This document shows, piece after piece, positions 49,628-59,986 of a stretch of DNA of 60,000 nt. Under the pieces are notes generated by a model that did no database searches, was not told where the DNA came from, and was given only the letters and a program-made list of their open reading frames with translations. Source of the DNA: Takakia lepidozioides (Eukaryota; Streptophyta; Takakiopsida; Takakiales; Takakiaceae); NCBI GenBank assembly GCA_030704615.1, contig CM060733.1, positions 62,870,001-62,930,000 of the forward strand, read 5' to 3'. The first letter of the stretch is position 1; the number at the start of each line of letters is the position of its first letter. The translations under genes were made by a program, and so were the position numbers.

Positions 49628-50710
49628 TCATGCTTTCGATCCATGTCTGTTAACATCCCGGAGGCTTTCTTTGACGAAGAAAACAGGTGGAAACTCGAAG
49701 ATGACATTGCCATCGACTTCGGGAGGCAGAAAAGTTACCTTTCTGACTGGGAATTTGGCATAGTCGAGAGCAGCCAGCTCGGAGCGAGAACCATCGAGGT
49801 GATGTTGTCGTAGGAGCTGCACAATGGACCGGGTTGGAGTTATGCTCGAGGGCACATGCGTAGCACCTACAGAGACGTCCATGCCGGATTTGAACGACCG
49901 TGTGGAGGACATGGGTACCTCAATGCAATCATCTTCCTCGTCGGAAATGTCGAATACGTCCACACGAGAAGCTATGGAGGGTCTTGACGGTCCAGGTCGG
50001 GAATGATTATCGTTGCATACCTCTCTGTTGGCAGTGGCCGCCTCTCGGTTTCCGGACTCCTTTGTGGATGGTGTGGGCAGCGACTGATTCGGAAAGGGAA
50101 TGGGCATTCCCACAGCTCGGTACAGGATGGTGTCTGACGGGGGAACGTGCCATTCGATTCCGCAACCTCCGTCGTTACCTAGCACGACAATGGTCTCGTC
50201 AACCTGTCCAGGAACATCCTTCCTTTCTTCTTCCAAATAAACTGTGCCCGGTTTGAGCTTGAATTTGGAACAAAGGTAAGTTTCAGTCACTCTGCAAAGT
50301 CCTCCCTCGTTTGGGATCCAGGCTCTCCCAAGTTGCGGAGGACAGCAAACTATAGCGTAGGAATTCGGAGCCATCGAACACCGCACGGAGTTGGCAAGTG
50401 CGAGGTTCAGTATAGCGACAGACCAAGGCTCACAGGCACCATCTAAGTGGATCTGCGGAGTCCATCGACAATTGGAAGTCGCACATTGAAGTGGAAAGTA
50501 TTGTTTCAAGCTACATGCATGAAGGTGGGAGGTTTGATTCCATAGCCAGTGAGTAGGACAATGATGGCCGATTCGGCGACGAAATAACATCTCCTGACAG
50601 TTTCTCCTGAGGGTGGATCCAGCAGTATTCTCGGTGCAGACAGGAACGTTCGCACTGACAAGTGCCAGGACTGCTGGTTTAAAACGGTCAGACAACCAAG
50701 TTGTGCTCAT
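49628..50710 (-). CDS. Uncharacterised transposon ORF of 360 residues with acidic SUMO-interaction-like motif
   Basis: The ATG at 50710 lies at the edge of the palindrome array, and the frame is open to a stop at 49628. Features: a Cys/His-rich N-terminal third, a central globular part (CEPWSVAILNLALANS), a Ser/Pro-rich linker, and FDISDEEDDCIEV. The last is a hydrophobic-plus-acidic motif like a SUMO-interaction motif or CK2 site. It lies directly upstream of the transposase on the same strand, so it may be the 5' part of that gene joined by an intron I could not place, or a separate protein. I do not recognise a fold. Confidence 0.55.
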   Translation of the reverse strand: MSTTWLSDRFKPAVLALVSANVPVCTENTAGSTLRRNCQEMLFRRRIGHHCPTHWLWNQTSHLHACSLKQYFPLQCATSNCRWTPQIHLDGACEPWSVAILNLALANSVRCSMAPNSYAIVCCPPQLGRAWIPNEGGLCRVTETYLCSKFKLKPGTVYLEEERKDVPGQVDETIVVLGNDGGCGIEWHVPPSDTILYRAVGMPIPFPNQSLPTPSTKESGNREAATANREVCNDNHSRPGPSRPSIASRVDVFDISDEEDDCIEVPMSSTRSFKSGMDVSVGATHVPSSITPTRSIVQLLRQHHLDGSRSELAALDYAKFPVRKVTFLPPEVDGNVIFEFPPVFFVKESLRDVNRHGSKA

Positions 50711-50804
50711 CAAGACTGGCCGCAATTGTGTTGTTTCGGAACAATGCAACCCATTGAGGTTCCAGATTTCCCGTCACGAGTGATTCTGTCGATTGCTGGT
50801 GGAC

Positions 50805-52510
50805 GGAAATACGGCGCCGCATTTCCGTATTGCATCTTGGTCATGCAACAGAGCGACGGAAATGCGGCACCGAGTTTCCGTCCGGGGGAAACCTTTATAC
50901 TCTCCAGAACGGAAATGCGGTAACGCATTTCCATCCAGCAAGCACGGTATGTGAAGGTGGAACGGAAATGCGGTACCGCATTTCCGTTCTGATTGAGATT
51001 TATGAACAACGGGAACAGAAATGCGGCACCGCATTTCCGTCCGAGTCGCACTTTTCGACATTCCAGAACGGAAATGCGGCGCCGCATTTCCATTTTGTAT
51101 CTGATGCATGGAGCTGAGGGATAGAAATGCTGCAGCACATTTCCGTCCTTAAAAGACATTCATACTCTCGAGAACGGAAATGCGGTACCGCATTTTCATT
51201 CAACAAGCACGGTATGTGAAGGTGGAACGGAAATGCGGTACCGCATTTCCGTTCTGATTGAGAATTATGAACACGGGAACAGAAATGCGGCACCGCATTT
51301 CCGTCAAAGTCGCACTTTTCGACATTCCATAAAGGAAATGCGGCGCCGCATTTCCATTTTGTATCTGATGCCTGGAGCCGAGTAAGATTCCGACAGCTTC
51401 ATACAGCGCAATTCCGACCGGTTGAGACATTCACACTATCCAGAACGGAAATGCGGCACCGCATTTCCGTTCTGACTGAAAATCGTGAACTATCTGAACT
51501 GAAATGCGGCACCGTATTTCCATCCGAGTCGCACCTACCATCATTCCAGAACGGAAATGCGGCACCGCATTTCCGTTCTGACTGAAAATCGTGAACCATC
51601 GGAACTGAAATGCGGCAACGTATTTCCATCCGAGTCGCACCTACCATCATTCCAGAACGGAAATGCGGCACCGCATTTCCGTTCTGACTGAAAATCGTGA
51701 ACCATCGGAACTGAAATGCGGCAGCGCATTTCATCCGAGTCGCACCTCCCAACATTCCAGAACGGAATGTATTAGATTTAAAAGGGAAATGCGGCACCGC
51801 ATTTCCGTTCTGATGAAATATCCTGAAACATCGGAATTGAAATGCGGTACCGCATTTCCGTCGGAGTCCCACCATCCGACATTCCAAAACGGAAATGCGG
51901 CACCGCATTTCCGTTTTGTATGTGAGGCATGGAGTTGTGGAACGAAAATGCGGGAAGGCATTTCCGCCAGCGTCAGACGTTAATACTCTACAGAACGGAA
52001 ATGCGGTACCGCATTTCCATTCTGACTGAAAATCGTGCGCAACGGGTACAGAAATGCGGCACCGCATTTCCGTTCGAGTCGCACCTTCCGACATTCTCGA
52101 ACGGAAATGCGGCGCCGCATTTCCGTTTTGTATATTCGGCCTGGAGCTGTGCTACGAAATGTGTTGCCGCATTTCCATCCATGTGAGACCTTCAACCTTT
52201 CCAGACCGGAAATGCGACACCGCATTTCTGTCCAGATGAGACCTCTATACTTTCCGAACGGAAATGTGGCACGGCATTTCCATTCATCAACTAACGTATG
52301 TGAAGTGGGAACGGAAATGCGGCGCCGCATTTCCCTTCTGAATCTCATACATGGAGCTGTGGGACGGAAATGCGGCACCGTATTTCCGTTCAACAACTAA
52401 GGTATGTGAAGGTGGAACGGAAATGCGGTGCCGCATTTTCTTCCAACAAGTACGGATGTGTAGCAGAGTGATCGTACTTAACGGAAATGCGGCGCCGCAT
52501 TCGCATTCTC
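50805..52510. repeat. Array of about thirty AAATGCGGYRCCGCATTT palindromes, period about 53 bp
   Basis: Each unit is a near-perfect palindrome with half-sites GGAAATGCGG and its complement around a central YR dinucleotide. In most copies the central six bases are GGCGCC, GGTACC, GGCACC or GGTGCC. Spacers of about 30 bp are themselves partly repeated, for example TCTGACTGAAAATCGTGAAC and GAGTCGCACTTTTCGACATT. A five-unit block (about 269 bp) and a two-unit block (about 108 bp) are duplicated in it. It sits between a minus-strand and a plus-strand gene. The many open frames across it are by-products of the repeat. Confidence 0.95.
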
Positions 52511-53144
52511 GCTCCAACTCATCAGACGCTGGGACGGAAATGCCTTGAAATGTGAACACGTGGAGCAACGGAATTGCTGCACATGTCGGCACTCTATCTG
52601 ACTGAAGGGGCATGAGGCGGCGCGGCCTGACCGTTGGATAATGATGTTTGATTTTCGGACGGCGGGCGTACCCTCAACGATTCGAATTTCGTAATTACGC
52701 AAACTCCACGAGGAGCACACTTTCGCGTCCACCTTTCGAACCCAATTGGTGCATCAATCACCGCCGTTTCCAATCTACTTTTGTCGTGTCCCTTCAGTCC
52801 ACCCGCTCGCGCCCTTTCCATCTGCACTCTTTGCCCTTTTCCCTCTCTCTGTTCTTCTTATGCTCGAACCTAGAGGGGCGGAGTTCGTCACCAGACAGGA
52901 TACCTCGTCGCAAAGCTCCTGAAATTATACTTCTGACGTAGGCCAATGCGAAGGGGATGAAGCAGATGCCTTCTACAGGAGGAGATTGCCATCTCCAGCA
53001 GCAGGCCACTCAGGCAACCCAGCCACCAGTGATAGCTCCATGCGATCGGGCTGCGCGCAGCTGATCGAGCACGCGACCCCCCATTTGCTTCTAGTAATTC
53101 TTTTAGACCTGAATGCTAGAGACCTTGAATGCAGAACAGTTTGC
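52511..53144 (+). promoter_or_regulatory. Upstream region of the ParB-methyltransferase gene
   Basis: This is the stretch between the last palindrome and the first plausible start codons of the plus-strand gene. A C/T-rich tract (about 52795-52860) may be near the transcription start. Possible start codons are at 52986 and 53145; no known promoter motif decides between them. Confidence 0.35.
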
Positions 53145-56100
53145 ATGCCTAACAGGAAAGGTGGACGTGCTTGGAGGGATCGCGAATCCGAAGAGCCGCA
53201 GGAAGAGTCCGAGGAGCTAGCTGCAGCACGTACACACCCACCGATCCCGAGCGCGGGTACTCCTGCCGGGCCTAGCCCTCTGCGATTCAAAGACGCGTCT
53301 TCGAAGGGCATTCAAAGTCTCAGAGATCGACTCTCGCTTTCTTCGATCATGGAGAATCGCCAGCAGGGGTCGGGCCCTTCTCCCAGCAAAGTCGAAGAAG
53401 AAGCAGAGCCCGTCCCTCTACTGGCTTCTGAACCGGCTCAGGCCGATTCACCCCCCCCAACGCGAATGAGCAGCAGGGTAGAAGACAGATTCTATTGCAG
53501 CAGACACTTCACACCTGCAAGGATGAGGAAGTAGAGGGCATCAGGGCGACGGGCGAACAATCTCCCGCAAAACCAACTTCCGAGCTGAAGCTCAGTTTCC
53601 TGGAGGATTTCCCGCTACAGATGTTGGGGCCGACTCTGCTGCAGCGAAGGCAATGGGATCGACCGTTGATCTCGATTTTGTACCGGAGGAGGGTGCTGCC
53701 GCTGAACGTTCGCAGGCAGACCTCACCACCGATGAGCTAGCAGGCCCGGAGGAGGCCTCTGCAGTGGCAGAATTGCCCGCACACAGGCCCCAGAGTGCAG
53801 CTCCAGTTGAGGATGCTCCACCTGCTCAGCCACTACCGGCACCTACAGACATGTCTCCGGAGGATTTCAAAAGTGCAGCGGATAAAATGTTGGAGGAGAC
53901 ACACAGTAGCATTGGCAGAGTTTCTGGGCAGCAGGGTATTCCAGCGGACTCTTCGAATCCCACTCTGTCGCATGGTCTCCCTTCCCATCGTCAGGCAGGC
54001 CCTTCCCGGAGATGTGGATAAGCTCAAGTTCGCATTTCGAGAAGGGTACCGTCTGGGATCGGCAGCGTTTTACGTTTCCATAGAGAATGAGGACGGCGAA
54101 ACCCGTGGACCCACTGCCGATGAATTGTCAACGTGGGATACCCACTGGCACACTCGCAACCACGAATTCGAGGCGACGCTGAAGGGTGATCCCGACTTCG
54201 GCCATATGTCGGGAAAAATGTTCTTTGTGTGGGACGGGAATCACCGACTTCTCGCGGTGGGAGTACATCAAGCAGAACCATGCCAAGCACATTGGCTGGC
54301 ATTACATGGTGAGTGTGTCATCCTGAAGGTGAAGGCGGCAGACTCCTCCCTCCTCAAGAATGCCATGGCGGACCTCAACTCGTAAGATACTCATACCCTC
54401 CCTAGCACATTCGAAATGCGGTGCCGCATTTCGGTTTCCATTCTGGTTTGATTCCGTGCTTCCGTGTACTGAACTGGAGAGTGTGCCTTGCAGGGTCACT
54501 GAGAATGCGTACGTGCATACCCACATGGCACATATGCTGTACAGGGTGAGGAAAACTGGTCTTACTGATCCGCAGATGTTTGCGGAAATGCTGGAGCCGG
54601 AGCTCATTCAGAAAGCCGTTGCAAAAACAGACCGGACATGGTAATCGTCTCACTATGGATGGAATGGTGGAGGTGATATACGAAGTAAGAAGTCGTGCTC
54701 CAATTTCCCTCTGCTCATCCTTCCCCAATTTCCAGTAATGTTTCCACATGAATCGAATGTAACGCTTCTGCATGTTTTGTTGGCAGTCAAACATCAAGCT
54801 GGATTTGGCCCATGCCAAACGCTTCTTCATGGAAAGTGAGGGGCAGGTCAAAACGTTGCAGTCATTGACTGAGCACTTGAAGGAAGCCGGTGTCAAGTCC
54901 AGAACCAAATACAAGTCAAAGCTTGTGAAGCTGGTGGCAATTGCAGATCCGGCACTTGGAAAGGACTTCATCCCCGAGATTGCAAAACACTATTCTCGGG
55001 CCATGCAGCCGACCATGCAATTGGAGAAACTGCATCACCTCTCAACGGCATGTGTGGAGGCGAAAGAGAAGGTGAGGTTTCAATGCACTGAATTTCCTTC
55101 CTAGCAATAGCCACTCTCTTCCAGCCACTGACATTGGATCGGAATGGCAGACACGGTGGCTGTCGATCTGGAATGCATCCGAGAGCATAAGGACAATGTG
55201 GTCTTTTTCCACTGGAAGTTTTCCGACCCTTGCAGTGGATGTGTGGCTCAACCGTATGACTTGGTGGTTCCAGGTAATTCAAGGTACTTCCCCAGATTTG
55301 CTTTTCTGACATGAATTCCCTGAACTGCTACGTGACAATGCATTTGGGAATGGCAGGTAATGTCGAATGCAAAGGAGCAAGTCGTAATGCACACAAATTC
55401 GTTCGGCTTGTACGTCAAATGGGATGGAACACAGACATTGGAAGACTACGTGACACGTTTCAGATGTGCGTACAAGGACAACCAACCTTTTCGCCAGAGA
55501 GCCTACAGACAGCAAGAAGGCGTGGAGTTTACACATCAGGAGGGAGCGGGGAAAGCTGCAATGCGAATTGTTTACAGGTGAAGCACAGCTGCCCTTGTAT
55601 GCGAAGCCTGGTTACGAGGTTTGTCTCGGAAATGCGGCACCGCATTCGCATTTTTATGTTTTTCGGTGGCACTCTGCCAGTAGGTTGGTCTCAAGTTTTG
55701 CTCACGCATGCTGACTGCCTTGCAGGTATATGAAATACGTGCTCCTTCAGACAGGGGCCCTGGCTCAAGAGCCCCCGTTCTTCATGGCTTGGACCGTGGC
55801 GGGCCCAAGCTGTGTCTACACACCCGAGATGCAGAAACAATGGCATCCCGCGCATCTCGTTGGATGCCCGTGGTACCTGGACATGTCTGGCGGTATTGTT
55901 GACGAGTCTGAGAAAGATCTGCACGCCTTGGCAGAAGAAAGAGAAAGGAAAGACGTGTCCCTTGCTGGGCCAAAGTCGGCAAAGGAATCTGCTGCTCTGG
56001 AAGAATCCAGAAAGGCAGCTGAGATGGCACAAAAGACGGTGGATGCAGCTGTGCAGGCCCAATAGAAGGGGTCGAAGAAGAGGACTCGCCAGCAAGGAGC

Positions 56101-58038
56101 AGCTGTTGTGACACCCGCCAAAACGAAGAAGCAGAAACAGCCTGTTCAGGAAGAGGGTGAGGAAGAGGACTCCGATGGAGACTTTGCAACCAGCCCACCC
56201 CCCCAAACGCAGGCTGCCTCCCCTGTGCCCACCGTTGTCACGAGAGGCACGAGAACTGGCTCGGCAAAGAAGGCACTCTTCACCCCCCAGGGGGGCACCC
56301 TTTCGAGCCGGTGGAAATGAAGAGGCCGAAAGTGGCTCCCGAAACAGTAGTCCAGTGTGTAAATGAGAGTTTCTTGGCGGCTTTGGATGGACGGGCAGCC
56401 AAGTTGGCATACATGAAGACCATGGAGGGTCTGAAGGGCAGAGCACTGAAAAGGCGACTGCCGAAGAGCCTTCCGACACCCCAGGATTTCAGAATATGGT
56501 CTCGTTCTTTGAGAGGGTGTGTGCAGACAAGGATTGTAGGAGGGGCGGAAATGCCACCGAGTGGTCTTGCGATATGATCATCTTGGATATTCCGGACGGA
56601 GAGCCTGTGGAAGGACTGCAAGCTTTGCCATCTTGGAACAGGTACTCGGAGGACTTTTGAAGAAAGGATTCAGGCTTGCCCGCATGGTGTTGGACGACAG
56701 AGGCTGTGTGGTTGTCCTGGCGAGCAGAGGAAAAAACACTCAGACAGGAATTGCGAAGTGGACCCGCAAGAGCGCCGTCCCGATTCTGAAAAAGAAGTGG
56801 ACGTGCATCAACACACTGGGCCTTCGGTCGGAAGGGAAGAAGGTGATTACGACACTGGCACTCGTCCATTCATTTGCTTGGGTGCTTTCAAATGCGGTGC
56901 CGCATTCGGTTTCTAATCGTTTCCCCCTGTGTATGCAGACAAAGCAGTTCGATGCATACTGCTTTGTGAAGGAAAACTCCACCTTTGCTTTCCGGAAGGA
57001 GGGAGGAAAGGTTGACCCGAACTGCGACCCACTCGATTACGACGTTCTGTTCAACAACGTTCCCAAGGAACTTCTCCCTCAGCCTCACTTCACTTCAACG
57101 AACCCCTGCGGTACTCACGGACTCGGAGCCCTGCCTTCATTCAGACAATTATGGAGACATGCACAGACGTGGAGGGCACAGTGCTGGACCTCATCTGTGG
57201 GACAGGTATGCAGAATCTTGATCTCTGCTGTTCTGCAAATTCTCGTTAGGATGTAGTTCGCAACATCTGAAGCGCCATGTGGTAATGTGTGGATGGCATT
57301 GTAACAGGTGCCTCAATGTGGGCTGGTGGCCGACCGGCACCTCTTTGCCTACGAGGAGGATTCATCCGTGTGGGGATCCCATCTGGAGGGGCTGCAACGG
57401 AATGTGAAGGCTCCCGACAGAGCGGAAGTCTCCTCGGATTCGTCGGAGTCCGAGGAAGACACAGTGGACATTGATGCAGAGGAGAACCCGGAATACGAGT
57501 GAGTGCAAACATTGTAAGTTTGCAAAGCCTTCTGGGTCATTTATGTCAAAGGAATTTCCCGACTGTGGTTCTCATTAGTCTCGTTGATGATTGTCATGTG
57601 CAGGATTGCAGGGTCCGGGTCGAAACATGTAGGGCCTACACTTCCTGCCAGGAAGAATGTCCCGTTCTTTGCGAGGGCCGACTTCATGACGAGCCCGGTG
57701 AGGGACTACTCTCCCTTCCTAGTTATGCAGCTAAACTCGCAAATACAGCGATTAGAAGAAGTGAGAATCCCAGTAAAGTAGAGCAGATTTTGGAGAGGGC
57801 TAGGGAGGACAGAAGGATAAGGAAAGAGTTGGCAGCAGCTCAGACAGGTAGACGGGTACGAAAGTACATATGTGATTCAGCGGATGAGAGCGACGCAGAC
57901 AGGGAGGAGGACGACCCAACGGAGGTGAGATGGACAGTTCCGCAAGGGGAAGATGGGATTTTCGAAAGCCTGGCCAACGAGCAGTCCGCCGGAGATGAGA
58001 GAGGCACTGAGGGGTGGAGGAGGAGCAGGACAGTCTAG
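53145..58038 (+). CDS. ParB/sulfiredoxin-like plus beta-class DNA methyltransferase gene, many introns, frame-disrupted
   Basis: A low-complexity acidic N-terminal part (53145-53950) leads into FAFREGYRLGSAAFYV and then FFVWDGNHRLLA (about 54220-54260), the hallmark loop of ParB-N/sulfiredoxin-like domains. Middle exons (54494-54640, 54787-55070, 55125-55275, 55354-55579, 55726-56300) encode a helical region and a Lys-rich tail. The methyltransferase part has DMIILDIPDG (56571-56600), in the place of the DPPY box, then LDDRGCVVVLASRGKN. It next has LRYSRTRSPAFIQTIME and VLDLICGTG (57181-57207), the SAM-binding motif I, and finally ADRHLFAYEED. Motif IV before motif I is the beta-class order (CcrM-like). 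Likely introns include 54382-54493, 55580-55725, 56841-56938 and 57205-57307. Frame breaks occur near 53520, 53960, 54256, 54315, 55130, 56305, 56490, 57105 and 57325, with an in-frame stop near 56063. ParB-methyltransferase fusions are common in phages; I infer a captured gene carried by the transposon. Confidence 0.65.
54412..54433. repeat. Palindrome copy in intron of the methyltransferase gene (GGTGCC centre)
   Basis: A perfect palindromic arm pair, CGAAATGCGG and its complement, surrounds the GGTGCC centre. It lies inside the intron at 54382-54493, about 30 bp after the donor. Confidence 0.85.
55628..55646. repeat. Palindrome copy in intron of the methyltransferase gene (GGCACC centre)
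   Basis: GGAAATGCGGCACCGCATT lies inside the intron at 55580-55725, between exons encoding MRIVYR and YMKYVLLQ. Confidence 0.85.
56890..56906. repeat. Palindrome copy in intron of the methyltransferase gene (GGTGCC centre)
   Basis: AAATGCGGTGCCGCATT lies inside the intron at about 56841-56938, which ends in a good pyrimidine tract and GTATGCAG. Confidence 0.8.
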
Positions 58039-58259
58039 AACAGGATGAGGATTCCGATGATTTTCAAGATTAATAGAATTTTAATGAAGTCTCTGTAAAT
58101 GTAAATTCTCTTCCAGAGTATATAAAGAAAATTCTGCCCGACATTCGTGACCCCTCTCCAGTGTGCATTCCAGCCACACAATCGCCCAAACCAGGACGCT
58201 CCCAAAATCAGAATGGGTCAGGGCATTTCCAAAATTTTGGCAACTCTAAGAACCTCTTT

Positions 58260-58870
58260 TGGAAATGCGGCAACCGCATTTCCAAAACAGGGGAGGGACT
58301 AATTTTTCCATTTCAATGTTGGCATAGTAAAAAGTAATCTGAATTGGGAATGCGGTGCCGCATTTCCAAAATTTCCTTTGTCCACACGCCAGTTTTGGCC
58401 TCTCCGCTCATTGCATGGATGCCACCACGCTTACAGAGGTCAAACAAGGAGGTCGAACAAGGAGGCCGACATGGCGGGATTGGAAATGCGGTGCCGCATT
58501 TCCATATTGGGGATGGTGGTTGTTCGAACTGCAGACCCATCAGCAAAAACTGGCACCGCATTCCATTGTAAAAAAAAAGTCGATGACGGACATGGAAATG
58601 CGGCGCCGCATTTCCAGAACGGACATCGCAATTTGTCAATTTGCAGACCCTCTCTCGGAAATGCGGTAACACATTCCATCGCGCTGGTCGGAAATAGGTG
58701 CACTTTTCGAAGTGTTGGACGGAAATGCGGCACCGCATTCCCTTGTCCAAAAAGAAGTTTCCATTGCCAAGCTGGAAATGCGTCGCCGCATTTGCAATGC
58801 CAACCTCGTTTTCTGATCAATTTATAGACCCGTGTTGGTATTTCGTGTACCTGGACGGAAATGATGCACC
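58260..58870. repeat. Loose array of palindromes 3' of the methyltransferase gene
   Basis: About nine copies of the same palindrome, some diverged (centres GGCAACC, GGTGCC, GGCGCC, GGCACC), lie at irregular spacing of 50-130 bp. They begin about 220 bp after the last stop codon of the plus-strand gene. Confidence 0.85.
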
Positions 58871-58886
58871 GCATTTTCTTGTCCCA

Positions 58887-59120
58887 CATGGAAATGCGGC
58901 GCCGCATTTCGATGTCCGACATGGAAATGCGGTGCCGAATTTCGATGTCCGACATGGAAATGCGGTGCCGAATTTCGATGTCCGACATGGAAATGCGGTG
59001 CCGAATTTCGATGTCCGACATGGAAATGCGGTGCCGCATTTCGATGTCCGACATGGAAATGCTGTGCCGCATTTCGATGCGGACATGGAAATGCGGCGCC
59101 GCATTTCGATGCCGACATGG
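58887..59120. repeat. Strict 33-bp tandem array, eight units, each unit palindromic
   Basis: CATGG recurs at 58887, 58920, 58953, 58986, 59019, 59052, 59084 and 59116, a step of 33, 33, 33, 33, 33, 32 and 32 bp. Each unit carries the AAATGCGG(YR)CCG core and is extended by GACAT and GATGTC arms, giving a longer palindrome. Three middle units share the same GAATTT variant, evidence of recent local expansion. Confidence 0.95.
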
Positions 59121-59521
59121 CGTTACTCTGGTATATTCTTGACACATGACTCACATACCGGTTACTCTGCTTTATTCAACCAGACAGACAAATTGTAGAA
59201 ATGAGACATCAAATTGTAAACAGTGGGCCAAATCCGAGAGTTATTCAACACAATGAAACACAGTCATACAGAAGTGAGGTACATTCCAGGGCACACTCCA
59301 GGGCACATTTAAATTTCCCCCCTACAGGATCCTGGACCGATGAAGATTGGCTGCTGCATGAATGTAGCCGTTTCAGTTTCCTACCCTGCCATGCAAACTA
59401 TGGGCAGTCACTGCCAGGTGGGCCGATAGCCACTGGACACGACGAAGTCCATCCCCTCTTCGATGTAAATGCGGCGCCGAATTTCCATCCGGGGGGATGG
59501 ACTTCGGTGGCAGATCTCAAA

Positions 59522-59986
59522 CTATAACTTGTTGATGAGAAAGATGTATGGCTTCATCCACCGCTGGCGTGATGAACACGTTCCACCTCCGTCGGTGGGT
59601 ACGTGTGACCCAGATGCTCCATTTTGGAGGCCGGACTGCTCTTCCGCTTCGTATCTTTTCCAAAATCTAAGGGCTTCGTAGCTGTCCGCAAGGTCATCGG
59701 CATCCAAGTCGTCCTCAGGTCCTCCTTTGCAAGGATGCCGTGCTTCCGGAACCGGGACGACTGCCCCTTTGGAGGCATCGATTATGCAATGTATTCGGCC
59801 ACATCGGGAGACATTGTTATCTGGTACACAGATTACACAGAAGATACTGGTTCGATTGTGGAAACATTGGTGGCTTTTGAGTATATCGTAGGCCACTACG
59901 CCTTCGAGCGGGGTGACGATCTTGGTTTGAGGAGTCCGTGGCTCCTGCGCATCCTCGATTCCGATTTTCCCAGCTACGACGGTCAC
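59522..59986 (-). CDS. Uncharacterised ORF at window edge, both strands open
   Basis: The minus strand is open for 154 codons with an acidic segment (EDDLDADDLADSYEALRFWK). The plus strand over 59684-59990 is open too, with VIWYTDYTEDTGSIVETLVA. Either could be an exon of a further transposon gene. I cannot decide the strand from this partial view, and neither product is one I recognise. Confidence 0.3.
   Translation of the reverse strand: MTVVAGKIGIEDAQEPRTPQTKIVTPLEGVVAYDILKSHQCFHNRTSIFCVICVPDNNVSRCGRIHCIIDASKGAVVPVPEARHPCKGGPEDDLDADDLADSYEALRFWKRYEAEEQSGLQNGASGSHVPTDGGGTCSSRQRWMKPYIFLINKL

Noticed and set aside
50805-52510. CRISPR-like array
   Set aside because: Repeats are palindromic and regularly spaced, but the spacers are themselves repeated and diverged, no cas genes are near, and the context is a plant nuclear transposon.
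50774-52613. Many open frames of 60-230 codons across the palindrome array
   Set aside because: They repeat CRISVP/CGTAFPF-type peptides in every frame, which is what a stop-free palindrome array gives by chance.
58817-59147. Repeat-protein frames over the 33-bp array
   Set aside because: A 33-bp unit is eleven codons, so all frames stay open; no start, composition or homology supports a protein.
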